Shown piece by piece: positions 40,734-50,025 of a stretch of 64,000 nucleotides of DNA (the first letter of the stretch is position 1; the number at the start of each line of letters is the position of its first letter). The position numbers and the translations under genes were made by a program. Location: the NCBI RefSeq assembly GCF_004341515.1, contig NZ_SLZF01000001.1:930001-994000 (forward strand), given 5' to 3'. A model generated the notes under the pieces. It did no database searches, had not been told where the DNA came from, and was given only the letters and a program-made list of their open reading frames with translations. Source of the DNA: Allobosea sp. BK604. GTDB lineage: Bacteria; Pseudomonadota; Alphaproteobacteria; Rhizobiales; Beijerinckiaceae.

Positions 40734-42026
40734 ATGGCAAATGTGGTCGTGGTCGGCGCCCAATGGGGCGACGAGGGCAAGGGCAAGATCGTCGACTGGC
40801 TGTCGAGCCAGGCCGATGTCGTGGTGCGCTTCCAGGGCGGCCATAATGCCGGCCATACCCTCGTCATCGACGGCCAGGTCTACAAGCTCTCGCTGCTGCC
40901 TTCGGGCATCGTGCGCCCCGGCAAGCTCTCGGTCATCGGCAACGGCGTCGTCGTCGATCCCTGGCATCTCGTCGAGGAGATCGCCCGGCTGCGCGCCCAG
41001 GGCGTCGCGATCTCGCCCGAGAACCTGCGCATCGCCGACAATGCGACGCTGATCTTGCCGCTGCATCGCGAGCTCGACCATTTCCGCGAGACCAGCAATG
41101 CCGGCCTCAAGATCGGCACGACCAAGCGCGGCATCGGCCCGGCCTATGAGGACAAGGTCGGCCGGCGCGCGATTCGCGTCATCGACCTCAAGGATCCGCA
41201 GATCCTCAAGGCCAAGATCGAGCGGCTCCTGGCGCACCACAATGCGCTGCGCCGCGGCCTCGGCATCGACGAGGTCAACGCCGCCGAGCTGCTCGCCGAG
41301 CTGACCCGGATCGCCGGCGACGTGCTGCCCTATGCCGACACGGTCTGGGCGCTGCTCGATGCGCAGCGGCGCGCCGGCAAGCGCATCCTGTTCGAGGGCG
41401 CGCAGGGAGCCCTGCTCGATGTCGACCACGGCACCTATCCGTTCGTGACCTCCTCCAACATCGTCGCCGGCCAGGCCGCGACCGGCTCCGGCCTCGGCCC
41501 CTCCGCCGTCGGCTATGTGCTCGGCATCGCCAAGGCCTATACGACCCGCGTCGGCGAGGGCCCGTTCCCGACCGAGCTCTTCGACGAGATCGGTGAGCTG
41601 ATCGGCCAGAAGGGCAAGGAATTCGGCGTCGTCACCGGCAGGAAGCGCCGTTGCGGCTGGTTCGATGCCTGCCTCGTGCGCCAGACGGTCAAGACCTCCG
41701 GCATCGACGGCATCGCCCTGACCAAGCTCGACATTCTCGACGGCTTCAAGGAGATCAAGGTCTGCACCGGCTACAGGCTCGACGGCGAGGTGCTCGAGCA
41801 TCTGCCGGCCGGCCAGAGCGACCAGGCCAGGGTCGAGCCGATCTACGAGGTGATCGAGGGCTGGGAGGGCTCGACCGCCAATGCCCGCTCCTGGGCCGAC
41901 CTGCCGGCGCAGGCGATCAAATACGTCCGGCGCATCGAGGAGCTGATCGGTGCGACGGTCGCCGTGCTATCGACCAGCCCGGAGCGCGACGATACGATCC
42001 TGGTGCATAATCCATTCGAGGGTTGA
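40734..42026 (+). CDS. purA: Adenylosuccinate synthetase
   Basis: 430 aa from ATG 40734; the frame is open farther upstream but the terminator-like hairpin lies there. Signature [20 protein letters not shown], then [32 protein letters not shown] region and [12 protein letters not shown] near the end. It uses GTP to couple IMP and aspartate to adenylosuccinate, the first step from IMP to AMP. Complete and of usual length. Confidence 0.97.
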   Translation: MANVVVVGAQWGDEGKGKIVDWLSSQADVVVRFQGGHNAGHTLVIDGQVYKLSLLPSGIVRPGKLSVIGNGVVVDPWHLVEEIARLRAQGVAISPENLRIADNATLILPLHRELDHFRETSNAGLKIGTTKRGIGPAYEDKVGRRAIRVIDLKDPQILKAKIERLLAHHNALRRGLGIDEVNAAELLAELTRIAGDVLPYADTVWALLDAQRRAGKRILFEGAQGALLDVDHGTYPFVTSSNIVAGQAATGSGLGPSAVGYVLGIAKAYTTRVGEGPFPTELFDEIGELIGQKGKEFGVVTGRKRRCGWFDACLVRQTVKTSGIDGIALTKLDILDGFKEIKVCTGYRLDGEVLEHLPAGQSDQARVEPIYEVIEGWEGSTANARSWADLPAQAIKYVRRIEELIGATVAVLSTSPERDDTILVHNPFEG

Positions 42027-42057
42027 CGGGGCAGCCTGACACGGACAATTGAGCCCC

Positions 42058-43317
42058 ATGGCCGATTTCTATCCCATCCTGGCGCGTGCGATCGCCGGGC
42101 TGCCGGACAAGTCCCCCGAAGCACGCCGCGCGGTCTATGACCGCGCGCGGTCGGCGCTCGTGGCGCAACTGCGCAGCCTCGATCCGCCGCTGGGCGAGGC
42201 GGAGATCATGCGCGAGCGCCTGGCGCTCGACGAGGCGGTCTCACGCGTCGAGGCCGAGCTCAGCGAGAACGAGGGCGGCCTGCCGCAGCAGCCACAGCCG
42301 CAACCCCAGCCACCTGCGCCCGCGCCGCGCCCCAGCCCGCCGGAGCCGGCGGCCGCGCCGCCGGAAGCGACGCCGCGCTCCTTCCAGGATGCAGCCGAGG
42401 ACGAGCCGCGCAATTTCGACGACGAGCCGCTTGAGCCGGAGCCCGTGGAGGCGCAGGTCATCCGCCCGCGCGTCGCGCCGCCGCGCGAGCGCCGCGTCGA
42501 CCCCGTGCATATTCGCACCGCCATCGTCGGCGGCGGCGTCGCCATCGCCGTCATCGCCATCGCGGGCACTGCGATCTACGTCAACAAATTCAGCCCGACG
42601 GACACGACGACACGCCCCCGCGTCGAGACGCCGGCGCAGCAGCAGCCCTCCTCGACCGATTCCGCCGGCAAGATCAACGACCGGATCGGCGATAGCGGCG
42701 CACCCCAGAACAACCCGAACCAGGCGCCGCGCACGGGCGGCAACGCCACGGCCCCGGCGGCGCAGGGCAGCGATATCGCCGTCGCCCAGCGCGCGATCCT
42801 CTACACGGAGGTGCCGGATAACCCGCAGCAGCCACAGGCGATCAACGGCCGCGTCTTCTGGCGGCTGGACAGCGAAAGCGCCGGCCAGGGCCGCCCGGTC
42901 GAGACCATCGTGCGCGCCACGGTCGAGATTCCGGATGCCGGCCTGAGCCTCGATTTCACCATCCGCCGCAATGCCGACAGCGCCTTCCCGGCTTCGCATA
43001 TCATCGGCATGCGCTTCACCCGCACCGGCGCAGCCGCGGATACGATCCGCGAGGTCGGCGTGCCGCAGTTCAAGACCGACGAGAACGAGCGCGGCGCGCC
43101 GCTCTCGGCGATCAGCTCGGCCCTGGGCGAAAACCTCTTCGTCGCCGCCTTGTCGAATGTCCCGGTCGAGATCGACCGCAATATCGACCTGATGCAATCC
43201 CGCTCCTGGATCGACATCCCCGTGCGTTTCGCCTCGGGCCGGCGCGGCATCATCACCTTCGAGAAGGGCGTATCCGGCAACCAGACGCTGGCCGACGCCT
43301 TCAGCCGCTGGCGCTGA
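42058..43317 (+). CDS. Membrane-anchored protein with Pro-rich linker, unknown
   Basis: 419 aa from ATG 42058, 31 bases after purA. The N-terminal 80 residues are helical (DFYPILARAIAGLPDKSPEA, RRAVYDRARSALVAQLRS). A Pro/Glu-rich linker leads to one membrane helix at about residues 160-182 (AIVGGGVAIAVIAIAGTAIY). A Gln/Pro-rich stretch precedes a C-terminal beta domain of about 190 residues (QRAILYTEVPDNPQQPQAIN, GRVFWRLDSESAGQGRPVET). Such proteins lie downstream of purA in related genomes as conserved hypotheticals; function unknown. Confidence 0.85.
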   Translation: MADFYPILARAIAGLPDKSPEARRAVYDRARSALVAQLRSLDPPLGEAEIMRERLALDEAVSRVEAELSENEGGLPQQPQPQPQPPAPAPRPSPPEPAAAPPEATPRSFQDAAEDEPRNFDDEPLEPEPVEAQVIRPRVAPPRERRVDPVHIRTAIVGGGVAIAVIAIAGTAIYVNKFSPTDTTTRPRVETPAQQQPSSTDSAGKINDRIGDSGAPQNNPNQAPRTGGNATAPAAQGSDIAVAQRAILYTEVPDNPQQPQAINGRVFWRLDSESAGQGRPVETIVRATVEIPDAGLSLDFTIRRNADSAFPASHIIGMRFTRTGAAADTIREVGVPQFKTDENERGAPLSAISSALGENLFVAALSNVPVEIDRNIDLMQSRSWIDIPVRFASGRRGIITFEKGVSGNQTLADAFSRWR

Positions 43318-43323
43318 GGCTAG

Positions 43324-43370
43324 CGCATCGGCCCGAAAAGTGGATTGCGGCTTTCGGGAAAGCCGATGCG
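43324..43370. repeat. Dispersed repeat GCATCGGCCCGAAAAGTGG type
   Basis: A palindromic unit, GCATCGGCCCGAAAAGTGG...AAAGCCGATGC. Related copies are at 44839-44885 and 57090-57130. They end with AAACAAGAAGC or AAACAAAGG, then ATCATT/ATGG or the IS. It lies just before the IS630 element. Confidence 0.75.
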
Positions 43371-43391
43371 AAAACAAGAAGCTAGAGCGTT

Positions 43392-44066
43392 TCATGTTTT
43401 GATTGAAGCGTATCCGGCGTTGTTGAGGTAATTTGCGCATTCGTCTGAGGTGATGGTCTCGACGAGGTGTCCGACCTGTCGCCAGGTGTCTTCGACGGAC
43501 CGCATCTGGGCCTGCCTCAGCCAATGTTTGATCTTGGCGAAGGCCTGCTCGATCGGATTGAGATCGGGCGAGTAGGGCGGCAGGAACCAGAGCCTGGCGG
43601 CAGCCGACCTGATGATTTGGCGGACGGCTGCGGATTTGTGGCTGCCGAGATTGTCCATGATGACGATGTCACCCGGCTTGAGGGTCGGCAGGAGCACCTG
43701 TTCGACATAGGCGCAAAAGCATGGGCCGTTGATCGGGCCGTCGAAGACGCAAGGGGCGGTCAGGGCGTTGGCGCGCAGGGCTCCGAGGAAGGTCAGGGTG
43801 CGCCAGTGGCCATGGGGCGCACGGGCGCTCAGGCGCTTGCCCTTCTGTCCCCAGCCGTAGAGCGGCGCCATGTTGGTCTTGATCCAGGTCTCGTCGATGA
43901 AGACGAGCCTGTCGGGATCGAGGCCACGCTGCCATGCCCGCCAACGCTGGCGCCGGCGGGCGATGTCGGCTCTGGTCTGCTCAAGCGCGAATATCGTTTT
44001 TTTTGAAGCGCAGCCCCTCGCGTCGCAAGAAGCGCCAGATCGCGTCATGCGAGATGCAAACCCCAT
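43392..44066 (-). CDS. IS630 transposase, C-terminal DDE part
   Basis: The frame overlaps the N-terminal part by 86 bases. After the A-run it reads TIFALEQTRADIARRRQRWR, then RLVFIDETWIKTNMAPLYGW (first Asp), GDIVIMDNLGSHKSAAVRQI (second Asp) and LPPYSPDLNPIEQAFAKIKH (Glu/Asp), the DDE/DDD triad of IS630/Tc1. The residues before ALEQ come from shadow translation; production needs a frameshift from the upstream frame. Protein appears catalytically complete. Confidence 0.88.
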   Translation of the reverse strand: MGFASRMTRSGASCDARGCASKKTIFALEQTRADIARRRQRWRAWQRGLDPDRLVFIDETWIKTNMAPLYGWGQKGKRLSARAPHGHWRTLTFLGALRANALTAPCVFDGPINGPCFCAYVEQVLLPTLKPGDIVIMDNLGSHKSAAVRQIIRSAAARLWFLPPYSPDLNPIEQAFAKIKHWLRQAQMRSVEDTWRQVGHLVETITSDECANYLNNAGYASIKT

Positions 44067-44340
44067 GCGCCGCCAATTCCGCCTTGAGGGCGTGAAGCGT
44101 CAGATGCGGGGACTGCTCGATCCGTTCGGCGATGAAGCTGCGGTGCGGCTCCAGTACCCGCTTGCGATGGCCGCCCATCTGCCCTGGTGCAACAGAGCCT
44201 GTCGCACGATGCCGCTGCGCCCACTTGATCACCGAAGAGACCGCGACCCCGAACCGGGCCGCCACAGTGCGGCTCGTCTCGCCGGCAAGAACCGCCGCAA
44301 TCACACGTTCACGCAGATCATTCGAGAGAGCTCGGACCAT
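43981..44340 (-). CDS. IS630 transposase, N-terminal helix-turn-helix part
   Basis: From ATG 44340 the frame gives 119 residues, MVRALSNDLRERVIAAVLAG opening the winged HTH, then SRTVAARFGVAVSSVIKWAQ and WRFLRREGLRFKKNDIRA with the stop soon after an A-run. The frame farther upstream crosses the IS terminus. Eight A residues (mRNA AAAAAAAAC) lie at the overlap with the second frame, a plausible slippery site for -1/+1 frameshifting. It binds the IS ends. Confidence 0.85.
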   Translation of the reverse strand: MVRALSNDLRERVIAAVLAGETSRTVAARFGVAVSSVIKWAQRHRATGSVAPGQMGGHRKRVLEPHRSFIAERIEQSPHLTLHALKAELAAHGVCISHDAIWRFLRREGLRFKKNDIRA

Positions 44341-44432
44341 GCGATGCTGGCCTCCGCCCAGCCAGCATCTTGAATCACAATCCAAAACCCAGGGGAATCC
44401 CTCTCGATTCAATCAAACCGGGAAACGCTCTA

Positions 44433-44540
44433 GAGCATTTTCGAGCGAAGTGGATACCGGTTCGCGTGAAGAAAATGCGTTAAAACAAAGGGCTAGAGAA
44501 TTTCCGCGATTCGGAGAAGCGCGGAAATGCTCTAGAGCGT
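44433..44540. repeat. Dispersed repeat flanking the IS
   Basis: GAGCATTTTCGAGCGAAGTG...AAAATGCG followed by AGAGAATTTCCGCG...CGCGGAAATGCTCTAGAGCG holds two small palindromes. It is the second half of the box interrupted by the IS. These units are typical of Rhizobiales intergenic DNA. Confidence 0.7.
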
Positions 44541-44816
44541 CGGCAAGATAACGAAATCCGCGCCGGCGCCATCAGAGCGCAAGCTCCGATCCTCGCGGCG
44601 GTCGATGCCATCCACCCTGGCGCCGGACGGGCCGCGCATCGCCTCGCCCACGAGTGTCTCGACTGCCTCGGACTGGCCTGACAATACCGCCTCGACCGTC
44701 CCGTCGGCGCGGTTCCTCGCCCAGCCCGTCAGGCCCGCGGCGAGCGCGCGTCGCCGCAGCCATTGCCGATAGCCGACGCCCTGGACCACGCCGGAGATGA
44801 TCAGGTGCAGGTTCAT
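44532..44816 (-). CDS. acyP: Acylphosphatase
   Basis: 94 aa, usual size. [20 protein letters not shown] gives the phosphate cradle with catalytic Arg, and [19 protein letters not shown] carries the Asn. It hydrolyses acyl phosphates such as carbamoyl phosphate or acetyl phosphate. Its start codon is followed upstream by a dispersed repeat at 44839; the stop lies within the repeat beside the IS. Confidence 0.93.
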   Translation of the reverse strand: MNLHLIISGVVQGVGYRQWLRRRALAAGLTGWARNRADGTVEAVLSGQSEAVETLVGEAMRGPSGARVDGIDRREDRSLRSDGAGADFVILPTL

Positions 44817-44838
44817 GGCGGCCTCGCTCCCGCTTGGA

Positions 44839-44885
44839 GCATCGGCCCGAAAAGTGGAAGGCGGTTTTCGGTAAATGCCGATGCT
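44839..44885. repeat. Dispersed repeat, second copy
   Basis: GCATCGGCCCGAAAAGTGGA...AAATGCCGATGC, followed by TGAAACAAAGGGTTAGATCATT. It shares its outer arms with 43324-43370 and lies between acyP and the ABC transporter. Confidence 0.75.
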
Positions 44886-44965
44886 GAAACAAAGGGTTAG
44901 ATCATTGAGCGCCTAAGAAGGACGTTCCAGCTTATACCCGCAAGTCCGCAAGCGCTGCCGCGCCC

Positions 44966-45763
44966 TCAGCCGCCGCCATTCGCCTTGCCGAAGATGCCGT
45001 GGAAGCGGCCGAGGAAGCTGCGCAGGCGCTCGCTTTCGGGATTGTCGAACACCTCGGCCGGCCGGCCCTGCTGGGCGATACGGCCCTGGTCCAGGAAGAC
45101 GACATGGTGCGAGACGTCGCGCACGAACAGCATCTCGTGGCTGACGAGCAGCATCGTCATGCCGGAATCGGCGAGCGAATGCATCACGCCGAGCACCTCC
45201 GCCACGAGCTCGGGATCGAGCGCCGAGGTCACCTCGTCGAAAAGCAGCAGGCGCGGCTGCATCGCGACCGCGCGCGCGATCGCGACGCGCTGCTGCTGGC
45301 CGCCGGAGAGCTGGTAGGGGTAATGGTCGCGCCGCTCGGCCAGGCCGACACGGCCGAGCCAGTGCTCGGCGATCTCCCGTGCCTCGGCCTTGCCCTTGCC
45401 GAGCACCTTGGTCAGGCCGAGCATCACGTTGTCCCCCGCCGTCAGGTGCGGGAACAGGTTGAACTGCTGGAAGACCATGCCGATCCGGGCGCGCTGGGCC
45501 GAAACCTTCGTCTCGCTAAGCCGGCGCCGCTTGCCGCCGCGAAGCTGATAGCCGATCGGATCGCCATCGAGCAGGATCTCGCCGCCATCATGCTCCTCGA
45601 GCAGGTTGACGCAGCGCAGGAAGGTCGTCTTGCCGGAGCCCGACGCGCCGATCAGGGAGACGACCTGGCCCTGCCGGACCGTGAGGTCGATGCCCTTCAG
45701 CACCTCGATCTGGCCGAAGCTCTTATGGACGGCCGTTGCCTGCAGGAGAGGTTGGTCGGTCAT
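44966..45763 (-). CDS. ABC importer ATPase, polar amino acid type
   Basis: 265 aa from ATG 45763. Walker A GASGSGKTTFLRCV, Q-loop QQFNLFPHLTAGDNV, signature LSGGQQQRVAIARA, Walker B LLLFDEVTSALDPELV and SHEM switch His. The N-terminal LEEHDGGEILLDGDPIGYQL fits the polar amino acid (GlnQ/HisP) group. It drives import with the two adjacent permeases. The last gene of the four-gene cluster; the frame upstream of 45763 overlaps a permease and is not coding. Confidence 0.94.
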   Translation of the reverse strand: MTDQPLLQATAVHKSFGQIEVLKGIDLTVRQGQVVSLIGASGSGKTTFLRCVNLLEEHDGGEILLDGDPIGYQLRGGKRRRLSETKVSAQRARIGMVFQQFNLFPHLTAGDNVMLGLTKVLGKGKAEAREIAEHWLGRVGLAERRDHYPYQLSGGQQQRVAIARAVAMQPRLLLFDEVTSALDPELVAEVLGVMHSLADSGMTMLLVSHEMLFVRDVSHHVVFLDQGRIAQQGRPAEVFDNPESERLRSFLGRFHGIFGKANGGG

Positions 45764-45771
45764 CCTGGCCC

Positions 45772-46449
45772 TCAGTAGCGCAAATAGGAGAAGCGCCGCT
45801 CCAGCAGCCCGCCGAGCTGCGCGAGGGCGAAATTGATGATCAGGTACATTGCCGTGGCGAGCAGGTAGAAATCGACGATCATGTAATTGCGGGCCATGAC
45901 CTGCTGCGAGGCAAGCAGCAGCTCGACCACGCCGATGATCGAGAGCAGCGTCGTGCCCTTGACGATTTCGAGCCCGGTATTGACCCAGGGCGGCAGCATG
46001 CGGCGGAAGGCCTGCGGCATGATCACGTACCAGAGCCGCCGCGGAAAGGTCAGGCCGATCGCCTTGGCCGCCTCCATCTGGCCGGCCGGGACCGACTCGA
46101 CGGCGCCGCGGAAATTCTCGGCGACATGGGCCGTGGCGAAGGCGCCGAGCGCGATCACGCCTGCCCAGAACGCCGCGACATTGATGCCGAACAACGCCAG
46201 CCCGTAATAGGTGAACAGGATCAGCACGAGCACCGGGATACCGCGCATCAGGTCGACATAGAGCCGCGACAGCAGGCGCAGCCACCACCAGCCGAAGGTG
46301 AGCGCAACGCCCATGGCCAGGCCGCAGATCGTCGCCATGACGATGCTGAAGATCGAGCTCAGCAGCGTGACGCCAAGCCCGCTGAGCAGGCCCTGGCGCG
46401 CCTGCCAGGCCTCGAAGAGAAAACTGCCGGGGGTCATCCAGGCGTCCAT
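45772..46449 (-). CDS. ABC importer permease (amino acid type)
   Basis: 225 aa. HisM/GlnP-type permease with about five helices: VTLLSSIFSIVMATICGLAM, then VDLMRGIPVLVLILFTYYGL and the cytoplasmic EAA loop AAKAIGLTFPRRLWYVIMPQ. It pairs with the next permease to form the channel. Eight bases separate it from the ATPase start. Confidence 0.93.
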   Translation of the reverse strand: MDAWMTPGSFLFEAWQARQGLLSGLGVTLLSSIFSIVMATICGLAMGVALTFGWWWLRLLSRLYVDLMRGIPVLVLILFTYYGLALFGINVAAFWAGVIALGAFATAHVAENFRGAVESVPAGQMEAAKAIGLTFPRRLWYVIMPQAFRRMLPPWVNTGLEIVKGTTLLSIIGVVELLLASQQVMARNYMIVDFYLLATAMYLIINFALAQLGGLLERRFSYLRY

Positions 46450-46459
46450 GAGCGCAGCC

Positions 46460-47128
46460 TCAGCGAATGGCCGCGTAGCGGCGCTCGAGCAGCCGCAGCA
46501 GCAGGGCGATCAGATAGGCCGTGGCGAGGTAGAGCGCGCTCGCCGTCAGCCAGACTTCCATGACGCGGAAGGTGTTCGCGTTGATCTGCCGCGCGGTGAA
46601 GGTCAGTTCCGGAACGGCGATCGCCGCCGCCAGCGAGGTGTCCTTGAACAGCGAGATCAGGTTGTTGCCGATCGCCGGCAAGGTGATGCGGAACATCACC
46701 GGCAGGATGACGTAGAGCTGCCGCTGCCAGGGCCGCAGGCCGATCGCCTTGGCCGCCTCGACATATTGCTTCGGGATCGAGGACAGGCCGGCACGAAAAA
46801 CCTCCGACATATAGGCCCCGGCATAGAGCGAGAGCGACAGGACGAAGCTCTGGGTCTTGTCGAGGAAGGTGATGTCGAATTCGGGCAGGCCGAAATAGAG
46901 GAAGAAGATCAGGAGCAGGAGCGGCGTGCAGCGGATGAACTCGACATAGAGCCAGGCCGGCCGCGACAGCCACCATTTGCCGGAGACGCGGGCATAGGCG
47001 GCAAGCAGGCCGATGACGCAGCCGATCGCCAGCGAGATGACCGCAAGGGTCAAGCCCAGCATCAGCGCGTCGAAGAGCTTGCCGGAGTTCCGCGCAATGA
47101 CGGACCAGTCGAAATGATAGTCGATCAT
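46460..47128 (-). CDS. ABC importer permease (amino acid type)
   Basis: 222 aa. Same family: LTLAVISLAIGCVIGLLAAY, YVEFIRCTPLLLLIFFLYFG, EAA loop VEAAKAIGLRPWQRQLYVIL with PVMFRITLPAIGNNLISLFK. In family members the first and second permeases heterodimerise. It follows the binding protein gene and precedes the other permease by ten bases. Confidence 0.93.
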   Translation of the reverse strand: MIDYHFDWSVIARNSGKLFDALMLGLTLAVISLAIGCVIGLLAAYARVSGKWWLSRPAWLYVEFIRCTPLLLLIFFLYFGLPEFDITFLDKTQSFVLSLSLYAGAYMSEVFRAGLSSIPKQYVEAAKAIGLRPWQRQLYVILPVMFRITLPAIGNNLISLFKDTSLAAAIAVPELTFTARQINANTFRVMEVWLTASALYLATAYLIALLLRLLERRYAAIR

Positions 47129-47207
47129 GCCAGCCGCCAGGTTCCAGGAACCGGCGGACGGAGGGCCCGCCCGCCGGCAGAACGAGGGCCCGAAGGCCCG
47201 GCGGCGC

Positions 47208-48137
47208 TCAGGCGAATTCCTGCGGGAAGCCGACCTTCGGGATCGGCAGCTCGATGCCGAACCATTTCTTGTAGGAGGCGGCGAAATAGTCGAAATCGAC
47301 GCCCATCATCGCCTCCTTGTAGACCGTATTGACCCAGTTCAGCCAGGTCGGGTCGCCCGGTTTCACGGCGGACGCATAGGAATTGGGCATCCAGCCGAAG
47401 CCTGAATCGACGAAGCGGCCGGGCGCCTGCTGCATCAGCCAGCGCATCGCCGACTGGTCCTGCATGGAGGCGTCGATGCGCCTTGCGTTCAGCGCCTGCA
47501 TCGCCGCGTCAGGGCTCTCGAACGCATCGACCTTGGCGTCGGGCAGCGCCTTGTGGATCCATTCCTCGAGGAAGACGTTCTGCATGCCGCCGATGGCGAC
47601 CTCCTTGCCGGCCTTCTTCAGCTCCTCGTAATTCTTGTACTTGCCCCCGCGCGCCAGCAGGATCAGGCCGACGCCCTCGCGATAATAGGGAATGGTGAAA
47701 TCGACCTGCTGGGCGCGTCCGCCCGTCACGGTCATCCATTGCACGACGATGTCGACCTTGTCGGTGACGAGGCTGGGAATGCGCGCATCCGAGCCCTGCA
47801 GCACGAACTCGACCTTCTCCGGATCCTCGAACAGGTTCTTGGCGAGCAGCCGCGCGAGGTCGATATCCATGCCGACGAGCTTGCCGCTCGCATCCTGGAA
47901 GTGCCAGGGCGGGTTGGTGCTGCCGGTGCCGACGATCAGCTTGCCGCGCTCCTTGATGGTGTAGAGCTTGCTCTTGGCTACCGTTTGAGCGCTGGCCGCG
48001 GTCGGCGCCAACGTCGCGAGGCTTCCGGCAGCGAGGCCGCCAAGCGCCGCCCCGGCGAGGCCGAGGCCGAACAGGCTGCGCCGCTCCAGTGTCAGGTCCG
48101 TATCGCTGCTTGAAGCCTTATCGTCATGAATGCCCAT
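47208..48137 (-). CDS. Amino acid-type ABC substrate-binding protein, Tat-exported
   Basis: 309 aa. A twin-arginine signal (ERRSLFGLGLAGAALGGLAA) leads to an Ala-rich cleavage region near ASAQ. Then family-3 binding-protein motifs: KLYTIKERGKLIVGTGSTNP, ASGKLVGMDIDLARLLAK and DARIPSLVTDKVDIVVQWMT. First gene of the importer cluster, expressed from the 190-bp gap before 48138. Substrate is probably an amino acid or derivative; not specified by sequence. Export by Tat implies folding before secretion, less common for this family. Confidence 0.92.
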   Translation of the reverse strand: MGIHDDKASSSDTDLTLERRSLFGLGLAGAALGGLAAGSLATLAPTAASAQTVAKSKLYTIKERGKLIVGTGSTNPPWHFQDASGKLVGMDIDLARLLAKNLFEDPEKVEFVLQGSDARIPSLVTDKVDIVVQWMTVTGGRAQQVDFTIPYYREGVGLILLARGGKYKNYEELKKAGKEVAIGGMQNVFLEEWIHKALPDAKVDAFESPDAAMQALNARRIDASMQDQSAMRWLMQQAPGRFVDSGFGWMPNSYASAVKPGDPTWLNWVNTVYKEAMMGVDFDYFAASYKKWFGIELPIPKVGFPQEFA

Positions 48138-48327
48138 TACGACCTCCCATTTCCCGATGCGCTCGCACTGCCGACACGGCCAGCAGCATAGCTAGCCGGG
48201 CAAGAAATGGGCCAGTTGTCAATCGGTTCTTCGGGAGTCGCCAGGGGCCAGCGCGAGTGCGCTAGTTCAGGCTGAGTGCCCGAAATGCCCGCGTGCTGCG
48301 CGGGCACTCCGTGCAATGCCCTCTCGA

Positions 48328-50022
48328 CTAGTTTTCCTTCGTCACCGCCGAAGGCTTGGGCTGGATCGGAGACGCAGACGCAACCGAGGCGGCCAGCAGA
48401 GCCTGGGTCGGGTCCGCGCCCTTGAAGCCGGCCTGATTGAGGATCTCATCCAGGATCGGCTTCTGCGCCGTGAAGCTCAGCAGCTGGCTTGTGAGATCGC
48501 CCACGGCGCCGTCGGTCCGCTCGCCCGCAGCGGCGCCATTCAACGCGCCGACGAGATTGCCCGCGCTGAAGATCCGGATATCGGAGATCTTCTCGATCGG
48601 CTTCATCGCCTGCGCCAGCGCCGCCGGCACGATCTCGACGCGCGCCTTGCTGAGCTCGAAATCGATGATGGCTGGGGCCAATGCGTTGCGCGCCTCGTTC
48701 TTGGCACGCTCCGCCCGCGCCTGGGCCTCGCCGAGCTCGATGACGCCAACGGCCCGGACCTTTGCCGCCTCCGCTTCCGCCTCTGCCTGGATCTTGGTCG
48801 CGGCGGCGAGGTTTTGCGCGGCCTCGCGTTCGGCCTCGGCCTTGACCGTGATGGCGGTGGCGTCCTGCTCGGCGCTTCGACGCGCATCGATGACTGCGAT
48901 CCGCTTGGCGCGCTCGGCAACCTCGACGGCGCGGGCCGTCGTGACCTGCTCTTCGGCCGTGACTGCAGCGGCCTTGGCCTCGTCGGCCTTGGCGCGCGCG
49001 GCCGCCTCCTCCTCCGTCTTCTGCGCAACTGCGATGGCGGCCTCGATGCGGGCCGTCTCGGTGATCTTGCGAGCCTCGGCTTCGCGCTCGGCAATGCCAC
49101 GCTCGGCGGCGATACGGGCGGATTCCCGCGCCTGACGGGCTTCCGCATCACGCTCGGCGATGCCGCGCTCGGTCTCGAGGCGGGAGGTCTCCTCGGAGAG
49201 GCGCGCTTGCTGCTCGGCCTTGGCGGCTTCGGCGCGCGTCTCCGCGGTCTTGTTGGCGATGTCGCGTTCCTGCGTCAGCTCGGCGTCGCGCTGCTCGCGC
49301 TCGATCGTCAGGCGGCGAAGGCTGGCCTCGCGGTCCTTCGTGGCGATCTCGACCTCGTTGTCGCGGACGATCTGGTTGCGCTCGCGCTTGCGCTCTTCGG
49401 TGATCTTGGTCAGCGCCGTCAAGCCTTCCGCGTCGAACGAGTTGTTCGGATTGAAGTGCTTGATATCGGTCTGGTCGAGGCGCGTCAGCGAGACGGATTC
49501 GAGTTCGAGGCCGTTCGATTGCAGGTCATGGGCGACGGCGGCCTGCACCGACTTCACGAACTCGGCGCGCTGCTCCTGCAGATCGCGCAGCGACATGGTC
49601 GCGGCCACGGAACGCAGGCCGTCGACGAACTTGGCTTCGACGAGGGCCTTCAGTGCGTCGGCGTCGTTCGTGCGGTCGCCGAGCGTCTGGGCCGCCAGAG
49701 CGATGTTCTCGGCATCGGGCTTCACGCGGACATAGAACTCGGCCGTGATATCGGCGCGCATCCTGTCCTTGGTGATCAGCGACTCGTTTTCGGCGCGCTT
49801 CACCTCGAGCCGCAAGGTGCTGAGCGAGACCCAGGAATAGGAGTGGAAGATCGGCAAGATGACCGAGCCGCCATCCACAACCACCTTCTTGCCGCCGAGG
49901 CCCGTGCGGACATAGGCCTTGTCGCGCGTGGCGCGGGTGTAGAGCGACGTCATGATGACGCCGATGACGACGATCGCCGTGAGGATGGCGCCGGCGATGA
50001 TACCCAAGGACAGAAAATCCAT
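48328..50022 (-). CDS. Flotillin-like protein (YqiK type)
   Basis: 564 aa. One N-terminal membrane helix (GIIAGAILTAIVVIGVIMTS), an SPFH/band-7 domain (VVVDGGSVILPIFHSYSWVS, TKDRMRADITAEFYVRVKPD), then about 220 residues of Ala/Glu-rich coiled coil with EAEAR-type repeats, and a C-terminal domain. Flotillins assemble on membrane microdomains and stabilise membranes. It is the last gene of a three-gene minus-strand operon with YqiJ-like and PspA-like genes. A 7-bp GC hairpin lies after its stop near 48283-48305. Confidence 0.93.
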   Translation of the reverse strand: MDFLSLGIIAGAILTAIVVIGVIMTSLYTRATRDKAYVRTGLGGKKVVVDGGSVILPIFHSYSWVSLSTLRLEVKRAENESLITKDRMRADITAEFYVRVKPDAENIALAAQTLGDRTNDADALKALVEAKFVDGLRSVAATMSLRDLQEQRAEFVKSVQAAVAHDLQSNGLELESVSLTRLDQTDIKHFNPNNSFDAEGLTALTKITEERKRERNQIVRDNEVEIATKDREASLRRLTIEREQRDAELTQERDIANKTAETRAEAAKAEQQARLSEETSRLETERGIAERDAEARQARESARIAAERGIAEREAEARKITETARIEAAIAVAQKTEEEAAARAKADEAKAAAVTAEEQVTTARAVEVAERAKRIAVIDARRSAEQDATAITVKAEAEREAAQNLAAATKIQAEAEAEAAKVRAVGVIELGEAQARAERAKNEARNALAPAIIDFELSKARVEIVPAALAQAMKPIEKISDIRIFSAGNLVGALNGAAAGERTDGAVGDLTSQLLSFTAQKPILDEILNQAGFKGADPTQALLAASVASASPIQPKPSAVTKEN

Positions 50023-50025
50023 GTC

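Larger units (their letters stand above)
43385..44430 (-). mobile_element. IS630-type insertion sequence, 1046 bp
   Basis: Two overlapping transposase frames on the minus strand are bordered by inverted repeats: left GAGCGTTTCATG..TTGATTGAA (43385-43407) and right, read as complement, GAGCGTTTCCCG..TTGATTGAA (44430-44408). The element is flanked by TA on both sides (43383-43384 and 44431-44432), the IS630 target duplication. Joined flanks read AAGC-TA-GAGCATTTT, typical of the surrounding repeat, so the IS interrupted it. It appears intact. Confidence 0.88.
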
